NCBI RefSeq assembly: GCF_900099695.1
Contig: NZ_FNCY01000006.1
Span: 124,001 to 188,000 of the forward strand
Direction of reading: 5' to 3'
DNA length: 64,000 nt
Source of the DNA: Propionivibrio dicarboxylicus
Lineage (GTDB): Bacteria; Pseudomonadota; Gammaproteobacteria; Burkholderiales; Rhodocyclaceae
How positions within the stretch are numbered: position 1 is the first letter of the stretch; every line of letters begins with the position of its first letter. This document shows positions 52,101 to 58,288 of this stretch, piece after piece. A program made the translations under genes and the position numbers. The notes under the pieces are model-generated. The model was not told where the DNA came from, searched no databases, and worked only from the letters and a program-made list of their open reading frames with translations.

Positions 52101-52636
52101 TCCTTGCGCCGCTCCTTGTACTTGGTCACGCCGGCGGCTTCTTCGAGGAAGACGCGCAGTTCGTCTGGACGCGCCTCAATGATCCGCGAAATCGTGCCCT
52201 GCCCGATGATCGCATAAGCACGCGGACCGAGGCCGGTGCCGAGGAACAGGTCGGTGATGTCCTTGCGGCGCACGTGCAGGTTGTTGATGTAGTACTCCGA
52301 CTGGCCGCTACGCGTCAGCAGGCGCTTCACCGACAATTCGGAATATTGCGACCACTGCCCGGAGATGCGACCGAGCGAGTTGTCGAAGACGAGTTCGACC
52401 GAGGCGCGCGACACCGGCTTGCGGCCGCCCGAGCCGTTGAAAATGACGTCCTGCATCGACTCGCCGCGCAGTTCGGAGGCTTTCGACTCGCCCAGCACCC
52501 AGCGCACGGCATCCATGACGTTGGATTTGCCGCAACCATTGGGACCGACGACCCCCACCAGCTGACCGGGAAGCGCGATGGTGGTCGGATCGACGAAGGA
52601 TTTGAAACCGGCGAGTTTTAGTTTTGTCAGGCGCAT
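49136..52636 (-). CDS. smc: Chromosome segregation protein SMC
   Basis: A 1166-residue SMC ATPase that compacts and segregates the chromosome. Walker A GVVGPNGCGKSN lies near residue 30; two long coiled coils (about 170-500 and 660-1000, rich in Glu, Arg, Ala, Gln) flank the hinge (about 510-640); the C-terminal head carries the signature LLSGGEKALTAIAL and Walker B FCLLDEVDAPLDD. It is the first gene of the smc-zipA-ligA-galU-hpt-MTIP-def run. Confidence 0.97.
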   Translation of the reverse strand: MRLTKLKLAGFKSFVDPTTIALPGQLVGVVGPNGCGKSNVMDAVRWVLGESKASELRGESMQDVIFNGSGGRKPVSRASVELVFDNSLGRISGQWSQYSELSVKRLLTRSGQSEYYINNLHVRRKDITDLFLGTGLGPRAYAIIGQGTISRIIEARPDELRVFLEEAAGVTKYKERRKETENRLSDTRENLTRVEDIRVELGSQMERLEEQAAVARQFREYHESLTRKQQLLWLLRRNEAQTERERVAREVERAVNELEAQNAALRETEAKLEEARENHFIATDGVQSAQSENYKASAEVARLEAEIRHRRESQSEYESRLTQLQADKQQWEADVEKYDADQTRWEELSVLADERAEQGEMRLAAQQERLPLVEEAYAEVQEAVNTQRGEIARAEQRLQVELTNRGHAQRSLQILASRRDRLNQEREALPVPDHAEFEFKQELLAELREKIATAQEDLMSRQRALPGLDQQRRQVMADVQLVQKERAEAHARRIALEQLQKRVQGDGKVGEWLRRYHLEKHEPLWKSLHVDAGWEDAVEAVLRERLNALSADDVDPAWDKDRPGSKLTLLLPVGGGETKHRHDSLMAKIRCDDARLAAILADWLGDVHAVPSLQAALDRRETLTGNACCVTPHGDVITRQSVTLFAADAAEHGLLERQREIEELGRIIAEREERVEQAQERLAEIEATIADAQNSLQEARRELDVLQEQAHAIQVETLKLSQALDRFRERQEQIDASFADMAAEEEAENERLFMADEAVESAREAIRELQMRLDAISARFEQAERTLRDERERVNAAEREWREAQFSQRECRTKLGEIKNNRDLALKQIDRIADELVRCAETAEAMQSEDLEPQLQAALERRVACEQALITARDAQEAAAGALRTLEEQRMKVELSLEPLRERIGDFRLKEQAAALNVEQMAAQLEEAQADEASLSLDLPNARPSALQGAITTLQRSIEALGPVNLAALDELESARERKGFLDAQSEDLTQAMETLENAIRRIDRETRDLLQATYDTVNKNFGELFPILFGGGEARLIITGEEILDAGVQVMAQPPGKKNSTIHLLSGGEKALTAIALVFAMFRLNPAPFCLLDEVDAPLDDTNTERFCAMVQRMSTNTQFLFISHNKIAMEMAQQLVGVTMQESGVSRIVEVDMEEALRMREQIL

Positions 52637-52730
52637 GTAAACCGGTGGCAGCCGGCCTGGCTGCGCAAATCGTGGCTCTGTTCTTGGTAGACTCGGCGCC
52701 GGCGATATCGCTCCGGCATCATTGACCGCC

Positions 52731-52736
52731 TATAAT
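52731..52736 (+). promoter_or_regulatory. Probable -10 box of the queF transcript
   Basis: A perfect TATAAT 43 bases before the queF ATG. No good -35 at the right distance, and the short leader shows no preQ1 aptamer. Confidence 0.35.
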
Positions 52737-52778
52737 AGCATTTTGGCAGCCCAAATCGTTTCGAATCAGACCCCAGAC

Positions 52779-53198
52779 ATGACGACTCAACCCTCAAAAA
52801 CACTGGAAACCTTTCCCAATCCGGCCCCGCACCGGGATTTTCACATCCACATGGAGATTCCGGAATTCACCTGCCTCTGCCCGAAGACGGGCCAACCCGA
52901 TTTCGCCACGCTGATCCTCGACTACATTCCCGAGAAGACCTGCGTCGAACTGAAAGCACTGAAGCTGTACATCTGGTCGTTCCGTAACGAGGGCTGCTTC
53001 CACGAAGCAGTGACCAACCAGATTCTCGACGACCTCGTCAAGGCGCTCAAGCCCCGCTACATGCGCCTGACGGCGAAGTTCTTCGTGCGCGGCGGCATTT
53101 TCACCAACGTCGTCGCCGAACACCGGAAAAAGGGCTGGAAGCCCGAGCCCAAGGTCGAACTGACCGATTTCGAAACATCGTCGAACACGCGAGGTTAA
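52779..53198 (+). CDS. queF: NADPH-dependent 7-cyano-7-deazaguanine reductase QueF
   Basis: A 139-residue, single-domain (unimodular) QueF that reduces preQ0 to preQ1 in queuosine synthesis. The nucleophile Cys34 and Asp41 lie in CPKTGQPDF, the same 7-residue spacing as in the characterised B. subtilis enzyme; [11 protein letters not shown] carries the conserved Glu/His. I start at the ATG at 52779 because 19 upstream in-frame codons contain the -10 region. Confidence 0.95.
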   Translation: MTTQPSKTLETFPNPAPHRDFHIHMEIPEFTCLCPKTGQPDFATLILDYIPEKTCVELKALKLYIWSFRNEGCFHEAVTNQILDDLVKALKPRYMRLTAKFFVRGGIFTNVVAEHRKKGWKPEPKVELTDFETSSNTRG

Positions 53199-53204
53199 AC
53201 GATC

Positions 53205-53927
53205 ATGAGCGAGACATCCTTCTCCTTCTCGGACGAACAACTGGACCGGCTCGAAGCCTTGCTGTCGTCGCCGACGCTTGAAAACGCCATGGGCCTCGAC
53301 TCGGCGCAGGGCTATCTCTGCGCAGCCCTCGCCGGCCCGCAACCGATGGCGCCGGAGCGCTGGCTGGCCGATATCCTCGGCAGCGAAAACGCCCTGGAAA
53401 TCCCGGAAGGCCTTGAGGCGGCCGGACTGCTGCGCCAGTTCGCCGACGCCATCGAAGCCGAGCTCGCCGAAGGCACGCCGCCGGTGCTGCTGCTCTATCC
53501 GGCCAGCGACGAGGAAGACGCTCCCAGCGACTATGTGCCTTGGTGCCAGGCCTATCTCGCCGGTGTCGACGCCGCCGAACAGGACTGGTTCGAATTTCTC
53601 GGCGAGGAAGACGCCGACGACAATGAAGAAATCCGCGAGGAAGTCGCCTACATCGACGAGTGCCTGTTCCCGCTCATGGTACTGACCGGCGAAGCCGAGG
53701 CAGCCGCCCGCGAACACGGCGAAGAATGGCCGGAAGGCGATGAACTCGAGCAGGTCATCAACGACTGCGAGGAAGACCTGCCGCAAGCCGTTGCCGACCT
53801 CTACTGCTTCTGGCGCGCCAAGCGCGGCGTCGGCACGATCCGCCGCGATGCGCCCAAGGTCGGCCGCAACGACGCCTGCCCCTGCGGCAGCGGCAAGAAA
53901 TTCAAGCAGTGCTGCGGCGCCGAATAG
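53205..53927 (+). CDS. UPF0149 family protein with C-terminal SEC-C zinc motif
   Basis: A 240-residue acidic protein. The first 175 residues match UPF0149/YecA ([31 protein letters not shown]) and the end carries the SEC-C zinc finger [18 protein letters not shown], as found on SecA. YecA binds ribosomes or nascent chains with SecA in recent E. coli work; a similar role here is inference. It lies 6 bases after queF and ends at a strong terminator, so the two form an operon. Confidence 0.85.
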   Translation: MSETSFSFSDEQLDRLEALLSSPTLENAMGLDSAQGYLCAALAGPQPMAPERWLADILGSENALEIPEGLEAAGLLRQFADAIEAELAEGTPPVLLLYPASDEEDAPSDYVPWCQAYLAGVDAAEQDWFEFLGEEDADDNEEIREEVAYIDECLFPLMVLTGEAEAAAREHGEEWPEGDELEQVINDCEEDLPQAVADLYCFWRAKRGVGTIRRDAPKVGRNDACPCGSGKKFKQCCGAE

Positions 53928-53958
53928 TCAGGACGACAATCGGTTCTTCCATCGATCG

Positions 53959-53990
53959 AACGCCTCCGCAACGCGGGGGCGTTTTTTTTT
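53959..53990 (+). terminator. Terminator after the UPF0149/SEC-C gene
   Basis: AACGCCTCCGC (53959-53969) pairs over 11 positions with GCGGGGGCGTT (53973-53983), one G-T pair, loop AAC, then a run of nine or more T. Confidence 0.9.
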
Positions 53991-53991
53991 G

Positions 53992-55944
53992 CTAGGACCA
54001 GAATCGGATGGTGTTGCGGCCGGCTTCCTTGGCCTGATACATCGCCCCGTCGGCCCGCTTGAGGATTTCCCCGGCGTCGATCTCGTGATTGACGAACAGG
54101 GTCACGCCGATGCTGGCCGAACAATGATGCACAACCGACAAGGGGTCGCCTTCGTCGCGCCGCAGGCTGATGCGGTAGGGCTGGGAGAGCGAGAGACGGA
54201 TCTTCTCGGCAACCGCCAGGGCCTGCGCCCGAACCTGCTCGGGATCGTTCGGATCGAGTTCGCAGATCATCACGACGAATTCGTCACCACCGAAGCGCGC
54301 GACCGTATCCATTTCGCGTATGCACCGCCGCATGCGCGCCGCCACTTCGACGAGCAGGAGATCGCCGGCGTCATGGCCGTGGGTGTCGTTAAGCGGCTTG
54401 AAATTGTCGAGGTCGATGAACATCAGTGCGCAGTAGCGCCCGCTGCGCTTGCTCGCCAGCATGGCCTGGATCAGCCGGTCGTGAAGCAGACGACGGTTCG
54501 GCAGGCCGGTCAGCGCATCGTAAAAGGCCAACTGCCGGACATGCTCTTCCATGCGTTTCCACTCGGAAATATCGGTGTGGATGCCGATGATGCGGGCCGC
54601 CCGCCGCGCCTCGTCCCATTCGACCGTCTTGCCGACCGAACGGATCCAGATCCATTCACCGGTCACGGTCCGGCAGCGATATTCGATCGTGTGCGGCACA
54701 CCGTCCAGGGCGCATTGCTCGAGTGCAGCGGTGAACGCCGCCCGGTCCTCCGGATGAACAAGCGCTGTCCACGACTTTAGCGTCGAGTCGAAGACATCGG
54801 GATCGTAGCCGATCAGACGGACATAATCGGCGCTGACATCGATCTTGCCGATCTTCAGGTCGATATCGAACCAGCCCTGATTCGATGCGCTGAGCGCCAG
54901 GCGCAGTCGCTCCTCGCTCTCGCTCAGGGCTTTCTCGACCCGCCGGCGATCGGTGATGTCATGAACGATCGACAAAAGCAACGGCATCCTACTGGTTTCG
55001 ATCGGCGTCACATAGGATTCGACGTCGCGGATCTCGCCCGACGCGAGACGGTGCTGGAACAGGAAGACCGTCCGCTCGCCCTTGATCGCCCGGCGGCGCT
55101 CCAGCGCCACCTGTTCCGGCGACAGAATGTTGATGTCGCCGATCGCCATTTTCAGCAACTGGTCGCGCGCGTAGCCGTAATAACGCACGGCCTCGCCATT
55201 GGCGTCGATGATCTCGCCCGTCACCGGGTTGATCAGCAGCATGACCGAAGAATTCTTCTCGAAGAACAGCCGGAAATTCTCCTCGCTCCGGCGCAGCGCC
55301 TCTTCGGCCTGCTTGCGTTCGGTGATGTCACGTGAAATACCGAAAACGCCGATGATCTGGCCGTCGCTGTCGCGCAGCGGGCCCTTGGTCGCCAGGAAGA
55401 TGCGATCGCCGTCGGCCGTCGTCATGTTCTCTTCGTAGGTCGCGACGTGCCCGCCATTCATGGCAACAAGATCATTTTTCCGCACGATTTCGGCCTGCTC
55501 GGCCGGGAAAATGAAAGTGTCGTCACGGCCGACGATCTGCTCGGCTTCCTTTCTGACCAGGCGACAGACCTCGCGACTGATCATCAGGTAACGCCCGTCT
55601 CGATCCTTGGCGAAAATGGCATCGGAAGAACTGTCGACAATGGCTTCGAGCAGCCCGGCTGTGCGTTCCTTCTCCCGACGCGCCGCCTGTTCAAGTTCGG
55701 CATAGCCCATCGCCTCATTGATCAAACCCCGGACAAGCACGTACAGCAGCAAGGCGGTTACAGCGACGAACAACCATCCCTTGAGCGTGCTGACCAGCGT
55801 CATCAGCTCTCGGTCTTCGAACATGAAGCCGACGGCGGCATCCGAAAACAGAATCCACAGGCTCGAAAACACCGCATAGATCAGGACGACGCGCAACGCG
55901 CCGCCACTCACCCTGATCTTCTGCTTTCGACTGTCCGACCTCAT
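53992..55944 (-). CDS. Membrane PAS-GGDEF diguanylate cyclase
   Basis: A 650-residue inner-membrane sensor that makes cyclic di-GMP from GTP. Two membrane helices (about 18-34 and 55-73) enclose a short periplasmic loop; three PAS domains follow (about 98-215, 217-340, 345-465, each ending in a PAC-type DITER/DITDR/TDISEW segment), then a GGDEF domain (about 475-650) with the intact active site FGGDEF at 551-556. An inhibitory I-site RxxD (Arg543-Asp546) lies the canonical five residues before GGDEF, so product inhibition is expected. No EAL domain. It is convergent with the UPF0149 gene and divergent from the riboswitch-controlled membrane protein. Confidence 0.93.
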   Translation of the reverse strand: MRSDSRKQKIRVSGGALRVVLIYAVFSSLWILFSDAAVGFMFEDRELMTLVSTLKGWLFVAVTALLLYVLVRGLINEAMGYAELEQAARREKERTAGLLEAIVDSSSDAIFAKDRDGRYLMISREVCRLVRKEAEQIVGRDDTFIFPAEQAEIVRKNDLVAMNGGHVATYEENMTTADGDRIFLATKGPLRDSDGQIIGVFGISRDITERKQAEEALRRSEENFRLFFEKNSSVMLLINPVTGEIIDANGEAVRYYGYARDQLLKMAIGDINILSPEQVALERRRAIKGERTVFLFQHRLASGEIRDVESYVTPIETSRMPLLLSIVHDITDRRRVEKALSESEERLRLALSASNQGWFDIDLKIGKIDVSADYVRLIGYDPDVFDSTLKSWTALVHPEDRAAFTAALEQCALDGVPHTIEYRCRTVTGEWIWIRSVGKTVEWDEARRAARIIGIHTDISEWKRMEEHVRQLAFYDALTGLPNRRLLHDRLIQAMLASKRSGRYCALMFIDLDNFKPLNDTHGHDAGDLLLVEVAARMRRCIREMDTVARFGGDEFVVMICELDPNDPEQVRAQALAVAEKIRLSLSQPYRISLRRDEGDPLSVVHHCSASIGVTLFVNHEIDAGEILKRADGAMYQAKEAGRNTIRFWS

Positions 55945-56124
55945 CCGGCGGCCTCCGATGCCAGCGATATCCGACGGCAGACCCTCGCTCCGGCCCGTAC
56001 CACGGCGCTTGTTACGATAACGGCATGACTCACCCTCAGATTACACTGTTTTTACCGATTGGCGAAAATATCGTCGTCTAATGACAGTGACGTACGCCCA
56101 CCGGCTGGCCGAATTGCACAAAAG

Positions 56125-56133
56125 TGCTATAGT
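56125..56133 (+). promoter_or_regulatory. Probable extended -10 promoter for the riboswitch transcript
   Basis: TGC-TATAGT (56125-56133) is an extended -10 box with the start expected near 56140, about 50 bases before the aptamer. No clear -35. The rest of 55945-56124 shows nothing I recognise. Confidence 0.4.
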
Positions 56134-56192
56134 ACTGGTCGCATCCGCATTGCCCTTGTCGTCTGAATGCCGTCCTTCGGCAGATGCCTCAA

Positions 56193-56291
56193 GGTTCTGT
56201 AAACAAGGCAAACCCATCGAAAGGTGGGGACGCAAAATCTCCGGCCTAAAGGGCGTCCGACGTCCCACGGTAGCGGGATCGCCAGGAAACC
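56193..56291 (+). ncRNA. Cyclic di-GMP-I (GEMM-I) riboswitch
   Basis: The aptamer core is nearly consensus: GGCAAACC (56207-56214), a stem CCCATC/GGTGGG capped by the GAAA tetraloop, GACGCAAAATCTCCGGCCTAA, a variable stem (GGGCGT/ACG-T-CCC) and GGTAGCGGGATCGCC. The position equivalent to G20 of the Vc2 aptamer is G, the c-di-GMP form rather than the A found in cGAMP-sensing variants. The closing stem can form between GGTTCTG (56193-56199) and CAG-GA-AACC (56283-56291), which contains the Shine-Dalgarno AGGA of the next gene. No terminator follows, so control is probably of translation, with ligand binding likely turning it off. Confidence 0.9.
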
Positions 56292-56295
56292 CAGC

Positions 56296-56958
56296 ATGAT
56301 GTACTCGACGACGACCAGCCGTCGCATTATCAAGGCCAAGGTCAAGAAAAGCCGCACCTCCCAGCGTAACGTCCGCACGACGCCGCATGCCGCGCCCGTG
56401 AGAACGGAAGCACCGGCCTTGCCGCGCTTCAGCCGGACCGACACGCCGTCACCCAAAGCCTCGCAGCGCCCTTGGTATCTGAGCTGGAAACTGCTCGTGC
56501 CGATCGTGCTCTGCTCGTCCGCGGCCATCGCCTATGCGTTTGTCGCGTCGTCCGAGGACGAGACGGAGCCGTCGATGGCGCAGGAACAAGCGCCGCAACG
56601 GGAGTGGCGCAATGTCAGGACGGAAACGCCCGGTCAGGCCCGGCCAATGGGCTACAGCGGCCACCCGGGGCAGTGGTCGGCAAGCCATGCTAACGGGATA
56701 ACGGGCGCACGTCCTGCCGCCATCCAGGGCTCACCGGAGCTCGGCCTGACGGCGAGCCCCGCCCGCAAGCAGAATACCGTTGCCACCGTTGCCACCGTTG
56801 CCAGTGTCGCCAGCGATGTCGATACGATCGAAGCGTCGTTTGGCGAAAACCGCAGGGTGACGCTGCCCGAGAATGTCTCGGGTCGCTGCAAACTCACGCA
56901 ACCGGGCCTCCGGGACCTGAGTACCTGCCTGGCGCAAAACGGGGCCCGCGCCGACTGA
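56296..56958 (+). CDS. Unrecognised single-pass membrane protein under c-di-GMP riboswitch control
   Basis: A 220-residue protein I do not recognise. Visible: a strongly basic N-terminus (residues 1-60, many Arg/Lys), one membrane helix at about 66-84 (LLVPIVLCSSAAIAYAFVA), then a low-complexity, Pro/Gly/Ser/Ala-rich region and a small conserved-looking C-terminal piece with two cysteines (Cys198, Cys211) in SGRCKLTQPGLRDLSTCLA, possibly a periplasmic disulfide. By the positive-inside rule the C-terminus is periplasmic. The ATG at 56296 (another at 56299) follows AGGA by 8 bases, and that AGGA is in the riboswitch closing stem. Nothing in it suggests an enzyme; a surface, motility or biofilm role is a guess from the regulation only. 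Confidence 0.75.
   Translation: MMYSTTTSRRIIKAKVKKSRTSQRNVRTTPHAAPVRTEAPALPRFSRTDTPSPKASQRPWYLSWKLLVPIVLCSSAAIAYAFVASSEDETEPSMAQEQAPQREWRNVRTETPGQARPMGYSGHPGQWSASHANGITGARPAAIQGSPELGLTASPARKQNTVATVATVASVASDVDTIEASFGENRRVTLPENVSGRCKLTQPGLRDLSTCLAQNGARAD
56779..56814 (+). repeat. Four tandem 9-base units inside the membrane-protein gene
   Basis: GTTGCCACC twice exactly, then GTTGCCAGT and GTCGCCAGC, coding VAT-VAT-VAS-VAS. In-frame 9-base units can change copy number without breaking the frame. Confidence 0.8.
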
Positions 56959-56982
56959 CCCGGCCGGCCCCATGATCCGCCG

Positions 56983-58056
56983 CTAGGCGGACACTTCGAT
57001 GCGCGCTGCGCCGGCGACCATCTCGCCGATCACCGCCGCGCGCGCAAAGCCCTGCGCCCGGAACGTCGCGAGGACTTCGGCTTCGAGTTCCGGCGCACAG
57101 GCGACCAGCAGGCCGCCACTCGTTTGCGGGTCGGTCAGCAGCGCCCGCTCGACGTCGCCGAGACCGGCGCCGAGTACGATGCTATCGCCATAACTCGTCC
57201 AGTTGCGACCGGAAGCGCCGGTGACGCAGCCGTCGGCAATGTACGCCGGCACGTTGGGCAGGATCGGCAGCGCCCGGTAATCGACGCGCGCGGTCAGGTT
57301 CGAGCCCTTGCAGATTTCAAGCAGATGCCCGAGCAGACCGAAGCCGGTGACGTCGGTCAGCGCATTGACACCGGCCAGCCCGCCGAGCGCCGTTCCCGGC
57401 GTGTTGAGCTGCGTCGTGCTGGCGATCATCGTCGCGTAATCCGCGTCCGCCAGACGCGACTTCTTGAAGGCAGCGCTGTAGATGCCGACACCGAGACCCT
57501 TGCCGAGAATCAGCTTGTCGCCGGCCTTGGCGCCGCTGTTGCGTTTGAGTTGCGCCGGATCGACGAGGCCGATGGCGACGAGGCCGTAGATCGGCTCAAT
57601 CGAGTCGATCGTGTGCCCGCCGGCGATCGGAATACCGGCAGCGGCGCAGACCGACTCACCGCCCTCGAGGATGCGCCGGATCGTGTCCATCGGCAGCGTG
57701 CTGACCGGCATGCCGACGAGGCCGAGCGCGAAGAGCGGCGTACCGCCCATGGCGTAGACGTCGGAAATCGCGTTGGTCGCGGCGATGCGGCCGAAATCGA
57801 AGGGATCGTCGACGATCGGCATGAAGAAATCGGTCGTCGCGACGATCGCCTGACGCTCGTTGATCTGGTAGACCGCCGCGTCATCGGCTGTTTCGATGCC
57901 AACCAGCAATTGCGGCGGCACCACCGACTTGGCCGTCTTGGCGAGAATCTGTTCGAGCACGCCCGGCGCGATCTTGCAACCGCAGCCGCCACCGTGCGAG
58001 AGCGAGGTCAGGCGGATCGGCGCTTCTGTTTTTTCAGCGTTCGTTTCAGTCACCAT
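56983..58056 (-). CDS. selD: Selenide, water dikinase SelD
   Basis: A 357-residue enzyme producing selenophosphate from selenide and ATP for selenocysteine and tRNA 2-selenouridine. The glycine-rich N-terminal loop GGGCGCKI has a cysteine (Cys25), not selenocysteine, at the catalytic place, and Lys28. ATTDFFMPIVDDPFDFG and NAISDVYAMGG are conserved. GAGG precedes the ATG. It is the last gene after copA and copZ, 7 bases from copZ. selA, selB and the tRNA-selenouridine synthase are not in the window. Confidence 0.96.
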   Translation of the reverse strand: MVTETNAEKTEAPIRLTSLSHGGGCGCKIAPGVLEQILAKTAKSVVPPQLLVGIETADDAAVYQINERQAIVATTDFFMPIVDDPFDFGRIAATNAISDVYAMGGTPLFALGLVGMPVSTLPMDTIRRILEGGESVCAAAGIPIAGGHTIDSIEPIYGLVAIGLVDPAQLKRNSGAKAGDKLILGKGLGVGIYSAAFKKSRLADADYATMIASTTQLNTPGTALGGLAGVNALTDVTGFGLLGHLLEICKGSNLTARVDYRALPILPNVPAYIADGCVTGASGRNWTSYGDSIVLGAGLGDVERALLTDPQTSGGLLVACAPELEAEVLATFRAQGFARAAVIGEMVAGAARIEVSA

Positions 58057-58063
58057 TGCTGCC

Positions 58064-58276
58064 TCAGATCACGTCGAAACCGGCGCCTTCGATGGCGTCG
58101 CGAAACTGCGCCATCCCGGCTTGCGCCGGATCGAAGACGATGCTGGCCTGCGCCTTTTCGAGCGAGACCTCGACCGCACTGACGCCCGGCAATGCCTGCA
58201 GCACGCCCGTGACATTCTTGACGCAGCCCTGGCAGCTCATGCCACCAACGCCGATCGTTGCTTGTTCCGTTGCCAT
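58064..58276 (-). CDS. Heavy-metal-associated domain copper chaperone (CopZ-like)
   Basis: A 70-residue ferredoxin-like metal-binding protein with the motif GMSCQGC (residues 12-18). Such proteins carry Cu(I) to CopA-type ATPases. It lies 12 bases after copA, which strongly supports a copper chaperone. Its HMA sequence is clearly different from the two HMA domains of the neighbouring ATPase. Confidence 0.9.
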   Translation of the reverse strand: MATEQATIGVGGMSCQGCVKNVTGVLQALPGVSAVEVSLEKAQASIVFDPAQAGMAQFRDAIEGAGFDVI

Positions 58277-58288
58277 GTCAAAACTCCT

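Noticed and set aside
52637-52778. preQ1 riboswitch ahead of queF
   Set aside because: The leader after the -10 box is about 36 bases and lacks the preQ1 hairpin plus A-rich tail.
56193-56291. cGAMP-sensing variant (GEMM-Ib) of the riboswitch
   Set aside because: The bases around the G20-equivalent position are G, not A, so the c-di-GMP type is preferred.
56983-58056. Selenocysteine in SelD
   Set aside because: The catalytic position is a normal Cys codon and there is no in-frame TGA.
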